64,000 bases of DNA from Fluviibacter sp039805865 (GTDB lineage Bacteria > Pseudomonadota > Gammaproteobacteria > Burkholderiales > Rhodocyclaceae): positions 41,797 to 105,796 of the forward strand of contig JBDLTI010000002.1 of assembly GCA_039805865.1 (NCBI GenBank). The letters are read 5' to 3'. Shown here piece after piece: positions 41,743-50,249 of this stretch (position 1 is its first letter; each line of letters opens with the position of its first letter). The position numbers were made by a program, and so were the translations under genes. The notes under the pieces were generated by a model. It did no database searches. It saw nothing but the letters and a program-made list of their open reading frames with translations, and was not told the origin of the DNA.

Positions 41743-42807
41743 TTATAACTCTAACAATGTTGTTGAATTATTTCGTGATTCGCAAGAATCAATTTTGTGT
41801 TTGTTTCCTAGTCGATTCATGAAGGCCTTACCCTTGTTCAGTGCCTCTAGATCCAAGGGTAAGGCGTCTGAATTGGGTCGGTCTAGGCGGCTTGCCTGCT
41901 GTACGCGCTGAGCGGCAACTTTGGGCCCGTGCCCAACCGTGAAAGTTCCTCGTTCGATAGCCGTCATGATTCCTCGGGCAAATGGCACCAGATTCGTCTT
42001 GATTACCCCTGCTTGCCGGGCACCTTCGATCTCATCGAGTACCTTCTGACGAAATTCTACAGGGCAAGTCCCAAGTAATTCGCTAATAGCAATGCTCTCT
42101 TCTGGGGTACATGTCGGGAAAATCAGCTGATCAAAAAGTTCACCACAACCACCCGAATCCATAGCATTGCTATGCACCGTGGTTGTTGTAGTTTCTGTGT
42201 TGTAGTCTCTGTATAGGGGAGGTGGATTTTCCCGATTTACTGTAAGTCGGGAATCCTCATTCCCTGTAGATTGGGAATCCCAACTTCCTGTAAAGTGGGA
42301 TTCTTGATTCCCTGTAAATCGGGATTCCCGCTTTACAGTAAATTCCGCGTCACGATGCGGGTTTGCGGTCGAAGGAGGGCTATGTTTTGCTTGCTTTTGA
42401 GCTGGTTTAGACAGCAATTCATCCAGGGCTGTATCGACTAAATCGTGATTTCGGAAGTAGTAGGTGAGGTTGCTGCGTCGATCTACATAGCTGCAATAGA
42501 ATCTGCCTTGGAACTTATCCACAGCTTGGTCGAATTCGGATTTTGACTTGTAACGTATACCAATCTTGTCGAACGCCGTCCGGAACTCATCCTTGGACAT
42601 TCCTAGCTCCTCAGTCCAACTATCACCAATTTTGTATGCTGGATGATCCGATGGCATCAGGAATTTATAGTAGCCCTCAGGATGACCTTCAAACCAGTAG
42701 TCCAATTGTTGCATCACTAGGCATCCGAGAACGCCACCAGCGATTGGGTGTAATTCTTTGACATAAGGGATCGTATTTCGGGTAAGGTGGAGGATGCGAT
42801 TTTTCAC
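41743..42807 (-). CDS. replication-like/DnaD-like element protein with 8-residue repeats
   Basis: A 354-residue protein, no signal peptide. The N-terminus (HPIAGGVLGCLVMQQLDYWF...SWTEELGMSKDEFRTAFDKIG) looks like the winged-helix DNA-binding start of plasmid or phage replication proteins. A linker holds about six 8-residue units (consensus like NRESRFTG: KRESRFTG, NQESHFTG, SWDSQSTG, NEDSRLTV), encoded by 24-bp tandem repeats. The C-terminal ~120 residues are shared with the remnant at 23,443. It lies next to attR. I cannot name the family; a role in replication or excision control of the island is inferred. Confidence 0.65.
   Translation of the reverse strand: MKNRILHLTRNTIPYVKELHPIAGGVLGCLVMQQLDYWFEGHPEGYYKFLMPSDHPAYKIGDSWTEELGMSKDEFRTAFDKIGIRYKSKSEFDQAVDKFQGRFYCSYVDRRSNLTYYFRNHDLVDTALDELLSKPAQKQAKHSPPSTANPHRDAEFTVKRESRFTGNQESHFTGSWDSQSTGNEDSRLTVNRENPPPLYRDYNTETTTTTVHSNAMDSGGCGELFDQLIFPTCTPEESIAISELLGTCPVEFRQKVLDEIEGARQAGVIKTNLVPFARGIMTAIERGTFTVGHGPKVAAQRVQQASRLDRPNSDALPLDLEALNKGKAFMNRLGNKHKIDSCESRNNSTTLLEL
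42225..42344. repeat. five tandem 24-bp repeats inside the replication-like gene
   Basis: Units start at 42,225, 42,249, 42,273, 42,297 and 42,321. Units 2-5 begin GGGAATCC or GGGATTC and end with a CTGTAAA-like run. They encode the 8-residue units on the minus strand. Repeats of this kind can be iterons (binding sites for the encoded protein) or merely a coding-level expansion. Confidence 0.75.
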
Positions 42808-42969
42808 GGCTCCACCTCAGCATAAGCCACCTGAAAAGCTGTCTCACTGCTTAATAGTGAAACTTGACATTTCAAGGGGTTACAGACGGGATGTTGCTCA
42901 AATCGTGAGACAGGGTATGCCTTGTAACCTGTTGATGAACAAAGGATAAATTGGATCTCCCTGACCTGT

Positions 42970-43014
42970 CTACGAACCAAGGGGTAGGGAGTTCGAATCT
43001 CTCCGAGCGCGCCA
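42970..43014 (+). tRNA. 3' half of tRNA-Arg(ACG): displaced fragment, putative attR
   Basis: From the anticodon loop CTACGAA on, every part of a tRNA is present: 3' anticodon arm CCAAG, variable loop GGGTA, T arm GGGAG-TTCGAAT-CTCTC, acceptor CGAGCGC, then GCCA. Upstream of the loop the bases (CCTGT) do not pair with CCAAG and no D arm or GCGCTCG acceptor half is found. The break at the anticodon loop is typical of tyrosine-integrase insertion in a tRNA gene. A strong terminator follows at 43,021. Confidence 0.82.
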
Positions 43015-43020
43015 GAATTC

Positions 43021-43049
43021 AAGGCCTCCAGCAATGGAGGCCTTTTTCT
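43021..43049 (+). terminator. rho-independent terminator behind the tRNA-Arg fragment
   Basis: AAGGCCTCC-AGCAAT-GGAGGCCTT: a 9-bp perfect stem, followed by TTTCTTTT. It is the original tRNA terminator, left with the 3' half. Confidence 0.88.
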
Positions 43050-43143
43050 TTTGGCGTAGACTCAAACCCGTATTTGTCCTAGTATTTGACTTGGTTATCC
43101 TTGCTCGCAAGTGATGTCGATTGATTAGGGGAAGTCATCGGGT

Positions 43144-43689
43144 ATGTTCATGAAACTGAATGTGAAATCAGTCTGCGGCATAGGCTTGCAGTTGCTAACG
43201 GCGATCTCGCTATTTTCGATACCAACGGCTGCCTATCCGGAAGTCAGTCAGGTCATCGCAAGTGCAACCCTTAAGCCTTATGGCACGGGGGAGTTCAGAC
43301 GCTTTGGGTTTTTGGTGTACGAGGCGCAACTGTGGGCTGGTAATAACCCGATGGAACCGCCAATTGCGTTGCAGCTGACCTACAAGCGAGAGATTGCAGG
43401 GTCAAAAATCGTTGAAGCCAGTGTTGATCAGATGCGCGCGCTGGGCGCTGATGAAACGCGACTAGCAGTTTGGGCAGCAGCAATGGCTAAGATTTTTCCG
43501 AACGTTAAACCGGGAGACCAGATTGTCGGTATCTATCGTCCTGGATCCGCTGTGTTTTTATACAACAATCAGGAAGTTGGCCAGGTGAACGACCCCGAGT
43601 TTGCACGATTGTTCTTTGGTATCTGGTTGGATCCCCGAACGAGTGAACCGAAATTGCGCGAACGTTTGTTGGTGCGAAGGGCGGGTTGA
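43144..43689 (+). CDS. chalcone isomerase-like family periplasmic protein
   Basis: A 181-residue protein with a signal peptide (~1-32) and the chalcone-isomerase-like (chalcone_3) fold: GTGEFRRFGFLVYEAQLWAG, ALQLTYKREIAGSKIVEASVDQM, PGDQIVGIYRPGSAVFLYNNQEVG and DPEFARLFFGIWLDPRTSEPKLRERLL. In bacteria the family does not make flavonoids; it occurs with DUF3833, Cfa-like and FAD genes in membrane-lipid stress clusters, as here on the other strand. Its ligand is unknown, a fatty acid is possible. The stop overlaps the next start (TGATG). It is the first gene right of the island. Confidence 0.85.
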   Translation: MFMKLNVKSVCGIGLQLLTAISLFSIPTAAYPEVSQVIASATLKPYGTGEFRRFGFLVYEAQLWAGNNPMEPPIALQLTYKREIAGSKIVEASVDQMRALGADETRLAVWAAAMAKIFPNVKPGDQIVGIYRPGSAVFLYNNQEVGQVNDPEFARLFFGIWLDPRTSEPKLRERLLVRRAG

Positions 43690-44915
43690 TGCAGCGACAG
43701 CAGGTCATTCGCTACGGATTTCTGGGCTTGCCACTCGCGTTTGGCGCTTTGCCTATCTATCTCTTTGTGCCGGATTTTTATGCGCGTAGTGGTTTGCTCG
43801 AGCTTTCGGTGATTGGCTTTGTACTTTTAATTACCAGACTTATTGACGCGGTTGCGGATCCTTGTTTTGGTTGGTTGATTGATCGCTATTCTCGTAAAAC
43901 GGTTATTTATTGGGCATTGGTACCCTTTGCCTTAGGTTTTCTTGCGCTCTTTACCTTGCCGGCAACCGGTATCAGCCCAACATTCTGGCTCTTTATGAGT
44001 TTGGCTTTTTGCACGTTAGGATTCTCTGCTGCAATGATTGCTTATCAGGCGTGGGGTAGTGACCTGGGGGGGGATAGTACTGAGCGGCTTCGCTTAACAG
44101 GTGCACGCGAAGCCTTTATTCTGGTGGGCGTTGTTATCGCTGCCATCATTCCTTCATTGGGTTCAGACCAACCCTTAACCGGAATGGCTGTCCTCCCGTA
44201 TTTTCTCCTTGGCTTTTTGTTTCTATCGCTTCTCATCATTCGAGGTTTGCCTACAGGTATCTTGAATAAGAACGAAGAATCTCTGGTGTCTCGATTAGGC
44301 GTTGTTTGGGGAGACAAGATATATCGTCGTTTGTTGGCAGTATTCATGGCGAATGGTGTTGCCTCTGCCTTTCCTGCAACATTGTTTGTTTTTTATGTGG
44401 CAGACGTGCTGCAAGCACCAGAAAAAACAGGTCTTTTGCTGGCTATCTACTTTGTATCAGCAGCAATTGCCGTTCCCTGCTGGGTGCGAATCGCGCAAAT
44501 AATTGGTCGTCCATGGACTTGGTTTCTATCGATGCTTTTGGCCATGACTGCTTTTGCTGGTGCAGCCTTCCTAGGCACGGGTGATTGGCTGTGGTTCCTG
44601 GCAATTTGCGTCGTATCGGGTGCCGCAGTTGGCACAGATCTCCCCATACCGGCATCATTGGTAGCCGATCTGGGTGAAAAGCAAAGCGCTAGCGGCATCT
44701 ATTTTGGGCTATGGAATCTCGTTGCCAAAATTAATCTGGCGTTGGGGGCGGGTATTGCTTTACCGCTGCTTGGAATGTTCGGATACGCGCCAGGTAGTAT
44801 CGATCACAGTGATATTTTAATCGCGGCCTACGTCTTATTGCCCTTGACGCTTAAAGGAATAGCGGTCGTTATGCTTTATTGCTGGAGGAAGCCGCTGACG
44901 ATTTTATCCGCGTAA
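43689..44915 (+). CDS. MFS transporter of the GPH (MelB-like) type
   Basis: A 408-residue membrane protein with 12 membrane segments and the GPH signature DRLIDAVADPCFGWLIDRYS (here ITRLIDAVADPCFGWLIDR) in segment 2, plus the DLPIPASLVADL segment near the middle of the second half. GPH members cotransport sugars or other solutes with Na+ or H+. ATG overlaps the chalcone-isomerase-like stop, so they are co-translated. In relatives of this cluster a similar gene accompanies DUF3833; the substrate is unknown. The minus-strand SnoaL-like gene converges 6 nt after it. Confidence 0.88.
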   Translation: MQRQQVIRYGFLGLPLAFGALPIYLFVPDFYARSGLLELSVIGFVLLITRLIDAVADPCFGWLIDRYSRKTVIYWALVPFALGFLALFTLPATGISPTFWLFMSLAFCTLGFSAAMIAYQAWGSDLGGDSTERLRLTGAREAFILVGVVIAAIIPSLGSDQPLTGMAVLPYFLLGFLFLSLLIIRGLPTGILNKNEESLVSRLGVVWGDKIYRRLLAVFMANGVASAFPATLFVFYVADVLQAPEKTGLLLAIYFVSAAIAVPCWVRIAQIIGRPWTWFLSMLLAMTAFAGAAFLGTGDWLWFLAICVVSGAAVGTDLPIPASLVADLGEKQSASGIYFGLWNLVAKINLALGAGIALPLLGMFGYAPGSIDHSDILIAAYVLLPLTLKGIAVVMLYCWRKPLTILSA

Positions 44916-44921
44916 TGGGCG

Positions 44922-45374
44922 TCACGCCCGAATCATGCGTTGCAGACCGCGCATGAGCCCACCTATCACCGGTAAGCGTGCATAAAGCTCTTCAGCGGCA
45001 TCCCAGTAGTCCCTGTGTAATGTGACCAATCCCTGGTCGTCAAAGGCAATATGGCTCACGCCTTCTAGCGTTTGTGATGTTTTGCTGCCCATACCCTTAA
45101 ACCGGAAGTGAAATGTCCAGAAAAGAATTGCATCGCCTTCACCGCAGATCACTTTAGTCACTCGAAATGCCGGGTCGTGCACCTGTGTAAACATGTGGTT
45201 GAATATACGTTTGATGCCATCGATACTGCTGACGCGGTTAAATGGATCCCGGAAGCAGGCATCGCTTCGGTAGAAGCGCTCGAATCGTTCGACATCATGC
45301 TGACTAAGGTTTTCGTAAAAGGGGACCAGCGCATCGACAGCTGATCGGGTCTGTTCATGGTTCAACAAGGGCAT
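44922..45374 (-). CDS. SnoaL/NTF2-like protein
   Basis: A 150-residue soluble protein of the SnoaL-like (NTF2) cone fold: an N-terminal helix FYENLSQHDVERFERFYRSDACFRDPFNRV, then IFNHMFTQVHDPAFRVTKVI, FWTFHFRF and VSHIAFDDQGLVTLHRDYWDAAEELYARLP. Such folds bind small hydrophobic ligands. It is the last gene in the minus-strand lipid-stress operon, 11 nt after the SDR stop. The function is unknown; similar genes in the Pseudomonas or Rhodobacter-type clusters sit at the same place. Confidence 0.83.
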   Translation of the reverse strand: MPLLNHEQTRSAVDALVPFYENLSQHDVERFERFYRSDACFRDPFNRVSSIDGIKRIFNHMFTQVHDPAFRVTKVICGEGDAILFWTFHFRFKGMGSKTSQTLEGVSHIAFDDQGLVTLHRDYWDAAEELYARLPVIGGLMRGLQRMIRA

Positions 45375-45385
45375 GGCATATTCCT

Positions 45386-46246
45386 TTACTTATCGCTGTT
45401 AGCAATCACCTGGCTTCGTGATAACGGCGGCACAAGACGCTTTGATAACCTGAGGTACCAGTGAATAGGCAAATGACGCATCAGTTTCATGAACCAGGTG
45501 AATCGCTTGGGGAAATGAATCTCAAAGTTGCCCTTGGCAAAACCTCGAATAATCTCCTTGGCAGCATCTTCCGGTTCGATCAAAGCGGGCATGTCAAACG
45601 TGTTCTGTGCAGTGAGGCGCGTGCGAACGAAACCGGGGTTAATGATCCAGGTGTTGAGCCCTAAACCATTTAAATCTGTCCAGAGAGATTCGGCAAAACT
45701 GATTAGGCCAGCTTTGCCTGGGCCGTAGGTGAGGGCGCGTGGGAGACCGCGATATCCAGCAACACTGGCCACATAAGCAATCCCACGGGGTTTGCTGGTT
45801 TCTGGGGTTTGCAGGAGCAACGGCAGGATCGCGGTTGTTATCGCAATCGGTGCGAGCAGATTGACCCGTAAAGATTGCTCTGCTGATTCTGGTGTCAGAC
45901 TATCAACGCGAGTGGCTTCGTAGGTGCCGGCGTTATAGATCACAAGATCAACCCCATGCCAGTTGCTATTGGCTTCAGAAACAGCCAGGTTGGTTGCGTT
46001 GGTATCGCAAGCATCAAAGGGAAGTACAAGCAGGTTGTTCTCAGGATTAACCTGACGGCATTTTGTAGCAACTATATCGAGGTTTTCTCGGTTGCGTCCT
46101 GAGATGATGATTCTGGCACCAAGCTCTGCCAGTTGCTCAGCCAGGGAAGCGCCAATGCCTGTAGAGGCCCCTATAATCCAAACCCTAAGCCCAAACCAAT
46201 CAGTGGTTCGGATAGGTTGATTGATAGAGGAACGCATCACGCCCAT
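45386..46246 (-). CDS. short-chain dehydrogenase/reductase
   Basis: A ~286-residue classical SDR. Rossmann motif GASTGIG (~residues 24-30), NAG motif (VIYNAGTYEA), catalytic Ser in SVAGYRG and YxxxK in LTYGPGKA, then INPGFVRTRL. The C-terminal FPKRFTWFMKLMRHLPIHWYLRLSKRL resembles SDRs of the cfa/DUF1365 clusters, with a likely membrane-facing helix. Start: ATG at 46,246 overlaps the DUF3833 stop; an ATG 9 nt further is possible. The substrate is probably a lipid-linked carbonyl, an inference from context. Confidence 0.85.
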   Translation of the reverse strand: MGVMRSSINQPIRTTDWFGLRVWIIGASTGIGASLAEQLAELGARIIISGRNRENLDIVATKCRQVNPENNLLVLPFDACDTNATNLAVSEANSNWHGVDLVIYNAGTYEATRVDSLTPESAEQSLRVNLLAPIAITTAILPLLLQTPETSKPRGIAYVASVAGYRGLPRALTYGPGKAGLISFAESLWTDLNGLGLNTWIINPGFVRTRLTAQNTFDMPALIEPEDAAKEIIRGFAKGNFEIHFPKRFTWFMKLMRHLPIHWYLRLSKRLVPPLSRSQVIANSDK

Positions 46247-46247
46247 C

Positions 46248-46793
46248 TCAACGTTTAACAAACGTGAGTGTGACTTCGCCCAGATCGAATCCCCATTTAG
46301 ACATGGATGACCGGTTTAACATCACTCGATCATCCATCAGGAACATCCAGTCATCGAAATTGACGTGATACACCTTGTCATCGACAGGAAGCGCCAGTAC
46401 GTACCGCCAGCGAAGTGCATTGCCAGCGCTTTCACCAATGGCCTCGCCAACAACGTCAGACGCCGTGCCGCGGTATGTGTCCTGTGCTGTTTTGGTTATA
46501 GTCCAGATGCGTTGCTGAGTTGTGCCGTCACTGTATGTGAAGCGTTCATCGAGTGTGCCAATGTTGCCCTGCCAATGGGCATCTATGACCACATGAAAAC
46601 GTTTGATAACCTCCCCGGATGGTTTTTGAAACATCCCATAGGCATCGATGGTGCCATTGAAGTAGCGTTGTAGATCGAGAGTGGGTTGTTGTTGCGCGTA
46701 ATGAGACACCTCGACACCACCACAAGCACTGAGTCCCAATAGGGTGCAGAGTGCCAATAGTGGTTTGCGTATTAAGCGGGTCAGATAAGACAT
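46248..46793 (-). CDS. DUF3833 lipoprotein
   Basis: A 181-residue protein with a lipobox signal (LLALCTLLGLSACGG, Cys ~24). The DUF3833 pattern is complete: QQPTLDLQRYFNG-IDAYGMFQKPSG-VIKRFHVVIDAHW, ERFTYSDGTTQQRIWTI, DDWMFLMDDRVMLNRSSMSKWGFDLGEVTLTF. The family is found almost only beside Cfa-like and FAD-dependent genes, as here, and likely works on membrane lipids in the periplasm. I use ATG at 46,793, preceded by AAGGAGAAG; the longer frame lies in the Cfa gene. Confidence 0.88.
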   Translation of the reverse strand: MSYLTRLIRKPLLALCTLLGLSACGGVEVSHYAQQQPTLDLQRYFNGTIDAYGMFQKPSGEVIKRFHVVIDAHWQGNIGTLDERFTYSDGTTQQRIWTITKTAQDTYRGTASDVVGEAIGESAGNALRWRYVLALPVDDKVYHVNFDDWMFLMDDRVMLNRSSMSKWGFDLGEVTLTFVKR

Positions 46794-46803
46794 TGTCTTC
46801 TCC

Positions 46804-48075
46804 TTAGGCTTGTAACGTGAATTGATGGACGTCGATAGAGCCGGATCTAAAGCCTGCTTCGCAGTAAGACAGATAGAATCGCCATAAGCGAATAAACCGA
46901 TCGTCAAATTTTTGCGCTTTTATTTCAGGTAATCGATCACAGAATGTTTCGTGCCACAGTCCCAGCGTGCGGGCATAGTGCGCGCCAAAGGCTAATTCAT
47001 CAGTCACCTTAAGGTCGGCATGCTGTGCCCGCTCACGAAAGACGCTTGGGGCAGGCAGCATGCCACCGGGAAAGACATGGCGCTGTATGAAGTCTGTGTT
47101 ACGTCTATAGTCCTGGAACAACCCATCATCAATCGAAATGACCTGTATGAGCGCTTTTCCGCCCGGTTTGAGGAGACGCTTAATTGTCTTGAAATAGGTC
47201 GGCCACCAACGTTCCCCGACAGCTTCGAACATCTCAACAGAGACGATGTGATCAAACTGACCCTGCACGTCCCGGTAGTCCGTCAGGAGAAAATCCGCTT
47301 GGTTTTCCCATCCACCGGCAATAGCCCTGTCTCTAGCGAATGCTTGTTGTGATGGCGATAAGGTGAGGCCGGTTACGTGTGCCCCTCGTTTAACGGCCTC
47401 TTCAGCAAATCCCCCCCAGCCACAGCCAATCTCTAGAATCCGATCATTCGACTTAACATTCAGTGCATCGAGCATCCGTTCGTTTTTAGCGCGCTGGGCT
47501 TCTGGTAGATCAGTCCAAGTCGCTTGATCCGGGTGCGTTTGCTCTTTAAATAGGGCGCTCGAATAGGTCATCGTTTCATCAAGCCAAAGCTTGTAGAAAT
47601 CGTTCCCAAGATCGTAGTGCGCCATAATGTTGCGTTTGCTGCCCCGTTTGGTATTTGCGCGAAGACGATGACGTATCCAGGCGCTAACGAGTTGCCAGCG
47701 TTTACCATGTATCGCCCGTTTGAGGGTGTCACGATTGCGGCCTATCAAGGTTAATAACGCAGTAAGGGCGTCTGTGCCCCACTGCCCATCAATGTAGTCT
47801 TCTGCTGCGCCAATATCGCCACGGGCGAGGATGTCATCGAATACTGTCCAGTGGTGTACTGACATATCGATTACCGGCCCATTCGTGCTATCGCCGCAAT
47901 GTCGAACAGAACCATTGGGCAGTGTGATGCGCAATGCTCCGTGCGAAATTTCTTCCAGAAGGCTTAAAACGGTACGAGCAGAAGAAGGGATCTCATGATT
48001 GTCTTCGATAGAAAACCCTGGATACAGTGATTCTGCAATGGGGTCAGCATTTAATGTATCAGTTCGAGAGTTCAT
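46804..48075 (-). CDS. cyclopropane-fatty-acyl-phospholipid synthase family methyltransferase
   Basis: A 423-residue SAM-dependent methyltransferase acting on phospholipid acyl chains. The SAM site is ILEIGCGWGGFAEEA (~residues 200-214), with the N-terminal lipid-binding part (HWTVFDDILARGDIGAAEDYIDGQW) and MTYSSALF, HIVSVEMFEAVGERWWPTYF, GMLPAPSVFRERA. In several proteobacteria a gene of this form in such clusters makes methylated or furan fatty acids (UfaM/CfaA-like), and either that or plain cyclopropane formation is possible. It overlaps DUF1365 by 4 nt. Confidence 0.92.
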   Translation of the reverse strand: MNSRTDTLNADPIAESLYPGFSIEDNHEIPSSARTVLSLLEEISHGALRITLPNGSVRHCGDSTNGPVIDMSVHHWTVFDDILARGDIGAAEDYIDGQWGTDALTALLTLIGRNRDTLKRAIHGKRWQLVSAWIRHRLRANTKRGSKRNIMAHYDLGNDFYKLWLDETMTYSSALFKEQTHPDQATWTDLPEAQRAKNERMLDALNVKSNDRILEIGCGWGGFAEEAVKRGAHVTGLTLSPSQQAFARDRAIAGGWENQADFLLTDYRDVQGQFDHIVSVEMFEAVGERWWPTYFKTIKRLLKPGGKALIQVISIDDGLFQDYRRNTDFIQRHVFPGGMLPAPSVFRERAQHADLKVTDELAFGAHYARTLGLWHETFCDRLPEIKAQKFDDRFIRLWRFYLSYCEAGFRSGSIDVHQFTLQA

Positions 48076-48887
48076 GTGGATGTCTCCTTGAGCGGCAGCG
48101 ATGGTTTGGAGAAAAAGCTGACTTTAAGTAACCATAGGCGCAGTGCCTGCCAGTGAATACGGGCAATAACACCGAAAGTTAACAACGGGAATCGAGACAA
48201 CGCGCCATAAACTGCGGCGGCATTGAGTGGTTGGGTGCGGCCGCGCAACCAGGTTCTAAGTCCGTATTGACCATCCCCGGATTGCGCATCATCAGTCGAT
48301 TGAGCCATATAGTTGATCATGGCTACTGGGGCATCTGGTGTACCGCCGAAGCGGAATTCGTAGCTTCCCCCTAGTGGAAAGAAGGGCGATACGTGGAACA
48401 CCTTTTGTGCATAGAGCCTGTCATGCGCTTTGATGGGACGATGATCTGCATGCGCTACCAGATAGTTATGACGCTCGCCGAAGGTATTGCTGACTTCGCA
48501 GATCACGGCACGTAATGCAGCCTTTCGATCATGACAGAAGTAAAAGCTCACCGGGTTGAATTGATACCCGAAGAGCCGTGGCATGGTTTGCAACATAATT
48601 TCACCGCCCTCAGTGATGTCATTTAAACCATGTTGAGTAAGCATGTTGCGCGCCCAAACTAAAAGGTCGCCACCATCTTGCGGTCCGTGATCCCGGTTGT
48701 GGATCTGACATATCCCACGTTTGTTGATCGCTAACCCGCTGATCTTTAATGTGCTCAGCTGGCTTAAAGGTAAGCGCAGGTAAAAGATCGGGTAATGAAA
48801 TACATTGCGCTTGGGGCGTGTGCGTGCGTGCATTACCTCCCCGATACATAGGGTTGGTTTCAGCCAGTCTCTAAGGACAATGCTCAT
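48072..48887 (-). CDS. DUF1365 family protein
   Basis: A 271-residue protein with the DUF1365 signature: GEVMHARTRPKRNVFHYPIFYLRL, RNMLTQHGL, LQTMPRLFGYQFNPVSFYFCHD, EVSNTFGERHNYLV, AQKVFHVSPFFPLGGSYEFRF. The family is always found with a FAD-dependent oxidase-like gene and a Cfa-like gene, as here. The activity is not established; roles in lipid modification in response to singlet oxygen or light are suggested by the clusters. Both ends overlap neighbours by 4 nt, so the three genes are translationally coupled. Confidence 0.93.
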   Translation of the reverse strand: MSIVLRDWLKPTLCIGEVMHARTRPKRNVFHYPIFYLRLPLSQLSTLKISGLAINKRGICQIHNRDHGPQDGGDLLVWARNMLTQHGLNDITEGGEIMLQTMPRLFGYQFNPVSFYFCHDRKAALRAVICEVSNTFGERHNYLVAHADHRPIKAHDRLYAQKVFHVSPFFPLGGSYEFRFGGTPDAPVAMINYMAQSTDDAQSGDGQYGLRTWLRGRTQPLNAAAVYGALSRFPLLTFGVIARIHWQALRLWLLKVSFFSKPSLPLKETST

Positions 48888-50236
48888 GAGTTTGCGAGCA
48901 CCGGGGTGGGTGCATTTAACGGTATTTCATTAAGATGAGGTTGGTCACCCAGCAACCAGTCAGGTAGCGGTGCAAGTTGCGAAGCAGCGCGCACTGCAGA
49001 GGCAAAGCCATCCTCGTGAAATCCGTACCCCAGCCATGCACCAGCGTATAACGTGCGATTCTGTCCCGAGATCTTTTTTATGGCAGCCTGGGCGGCGATT
49101 GCCGGACCATCGAACACTGGGTGTGCGTAGTGAATCTGTCTAATTGTTTTTGCAGCATCTGGTTCATGCCACGGGTTGAGCGATACGATGATAGGCGTTT
49201 CTGTCGGTAGTGGTTGAAGTTTGTTCAACAGGTACGAAACGCTAACCGGTGTAAGGCCAATGTGATGCGCCATGTTCCCCGGGGACGAATAATTCCATGC
49301 GGCCCATGCCTTTGGATTATCCGGCAATAATCCAGGATCCGTATGCAGTACGGCTCGATTTGGCTGGTAGCGAATCGCGCTGAGTAATGCGCGTTCTTCT
49401 GCAGTTGCATCGTTGCCGAGTATTTGGAGGGCTTGATCACTATGACAGGCGAAGAGGATTTGATCAAAGCGCTCTGTGCCATTAGGCGTTTGTATAGTGA
49501 CCCCATCAGCATGACGCTGGATACCCTTGATATCTGATTCCAACCGAATTTCGCTGCCTCGCTTGTGTATGGCCTCAATCAAAGCCGATACATAGACTTG
49601 CGATCCACCTGCTACCGTCATCCAGGTTGGGCGGTTCACTATCTGAAGCAGACCATGATTGTGGCAAAACCGTACGAAATTTTGAAATGGGTATGTCAGC
49701 ATCTGTTCCGTAGGGCAGGACCAGATCGCTGCTGCCATAGGTAATAGATAGTCGTTACGGAATGACTCTCCGTAATGGTGCCTGTCTAGATACTCCCCCA
49801 GAGATTGGTCTGCCTCGGCCGGGTTATCTAGATCACTCGTCGCGTTTTTGTTGAACCGCAGAATGTCGTAAAGCATCTTCCAGAACGAAAGCTTTAGAAG
49901 ATTCCGGCGTTGCGCAAATACGGTGTCTAGATTTGTTCCGGCCCACTCCAGTCTGGGAGAGGCAATCTGTACAGAAAATGACATCTCGCTCTTAACGACG
50001 GGGGTTTGCAAATGCCCAAATAAACGACACAACAACGGATATGTGCGCTCGTTAAAGACCAGAAAGCCTGTGTCCACACCAAATCGATGCCCATCGATCT
50101 GGATATCCACCGTGTGACTGTGGCCACCGGGACGATGATCTGCCTCGAACACGGTAACGTCGTGATGCTCACTGAGCAGATAGGCAGAACCTAGCCCGGA
50201 TATACCGCTGCCAACGATTGCGATTTTTTGTCGCAT
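48884..50236 (-). CDS. FAD-dependent amine-oxidase-like protein
   Basis: A 450-residue flavoprotein. It has the N-terminal dinucleotide motif GSGISGLGSAYLL with VTVFEADHRPGGHSHTVD, the central IWSCPTEQMLTYPFQNFVRFCHNHGL, and the C-terminal FAD part LYAGAWLGYGFHEDGFASAVRAA. The closest families are the 'NAD/FAD-binding protein' partners of DUF1365 and Cfa, probably desaturase- or oxidase-like enzymes acting on acyl lipids. I chose ATG at 50,236, which begins MRQKIAIVGSG; the longer frame overlaps folE2 by 20 nt. Confidence 0.9.
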   Translation of the reverse strand: MRQKIAIVGSGISGLGSAYLLSEHHDVTVFEADHRPGGHSHTVDIQIDGHRFGVDTGFLVFNERTYPLLCRLFGHLQTPVVKSEMSFSVQIASPRLEWAGTNLDTVFAQRRNLLKLSFWKMLYDILRFNKNATSDLDNPAEADQSLGEYLDRHHYGESFRNDYLLPMAAAIWSCPTEQMLTYPFQNFVRFCHNHGLLQIVNRPTWMTVAGGSQVYVSALIEAIHKRGSEIRLESDIKGIQRHADGVTIQTPNGTERFDQILFACHSDQALQILGNDATAEERALLSAIRYQPNRAVLHTDPGLLPDNPKAWAAWNYSSPGNMAHHIGLTPVSVSYLLNKLQPLPTETPIIVSLNPWHEPDAAKTIRQIHYAHPVFDGPAIAAQAAIKKISGQNRTLYAGAWLGYGFHEDGFASAVRAASQLAPLPDWLLGDQPHLNEIPLNAPTPVLANS

Positions 50237-50249
50237 AGGATGCCTGCTT

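Noticed and set aside
42890..43014. Possible complete tRNA-Arg
   Set aside because: No 5' acceptor GCGCTCG, no D arm and no pairing for the 5' anticodon arm upstream of 42,970.
42804..43034. 76-codon minus-strand frame over the tRNA fragment
   Set aside because: It reads the antisense of tRNA-Arg and its terminator; the peptide resembles known tRNA-derived false frames.
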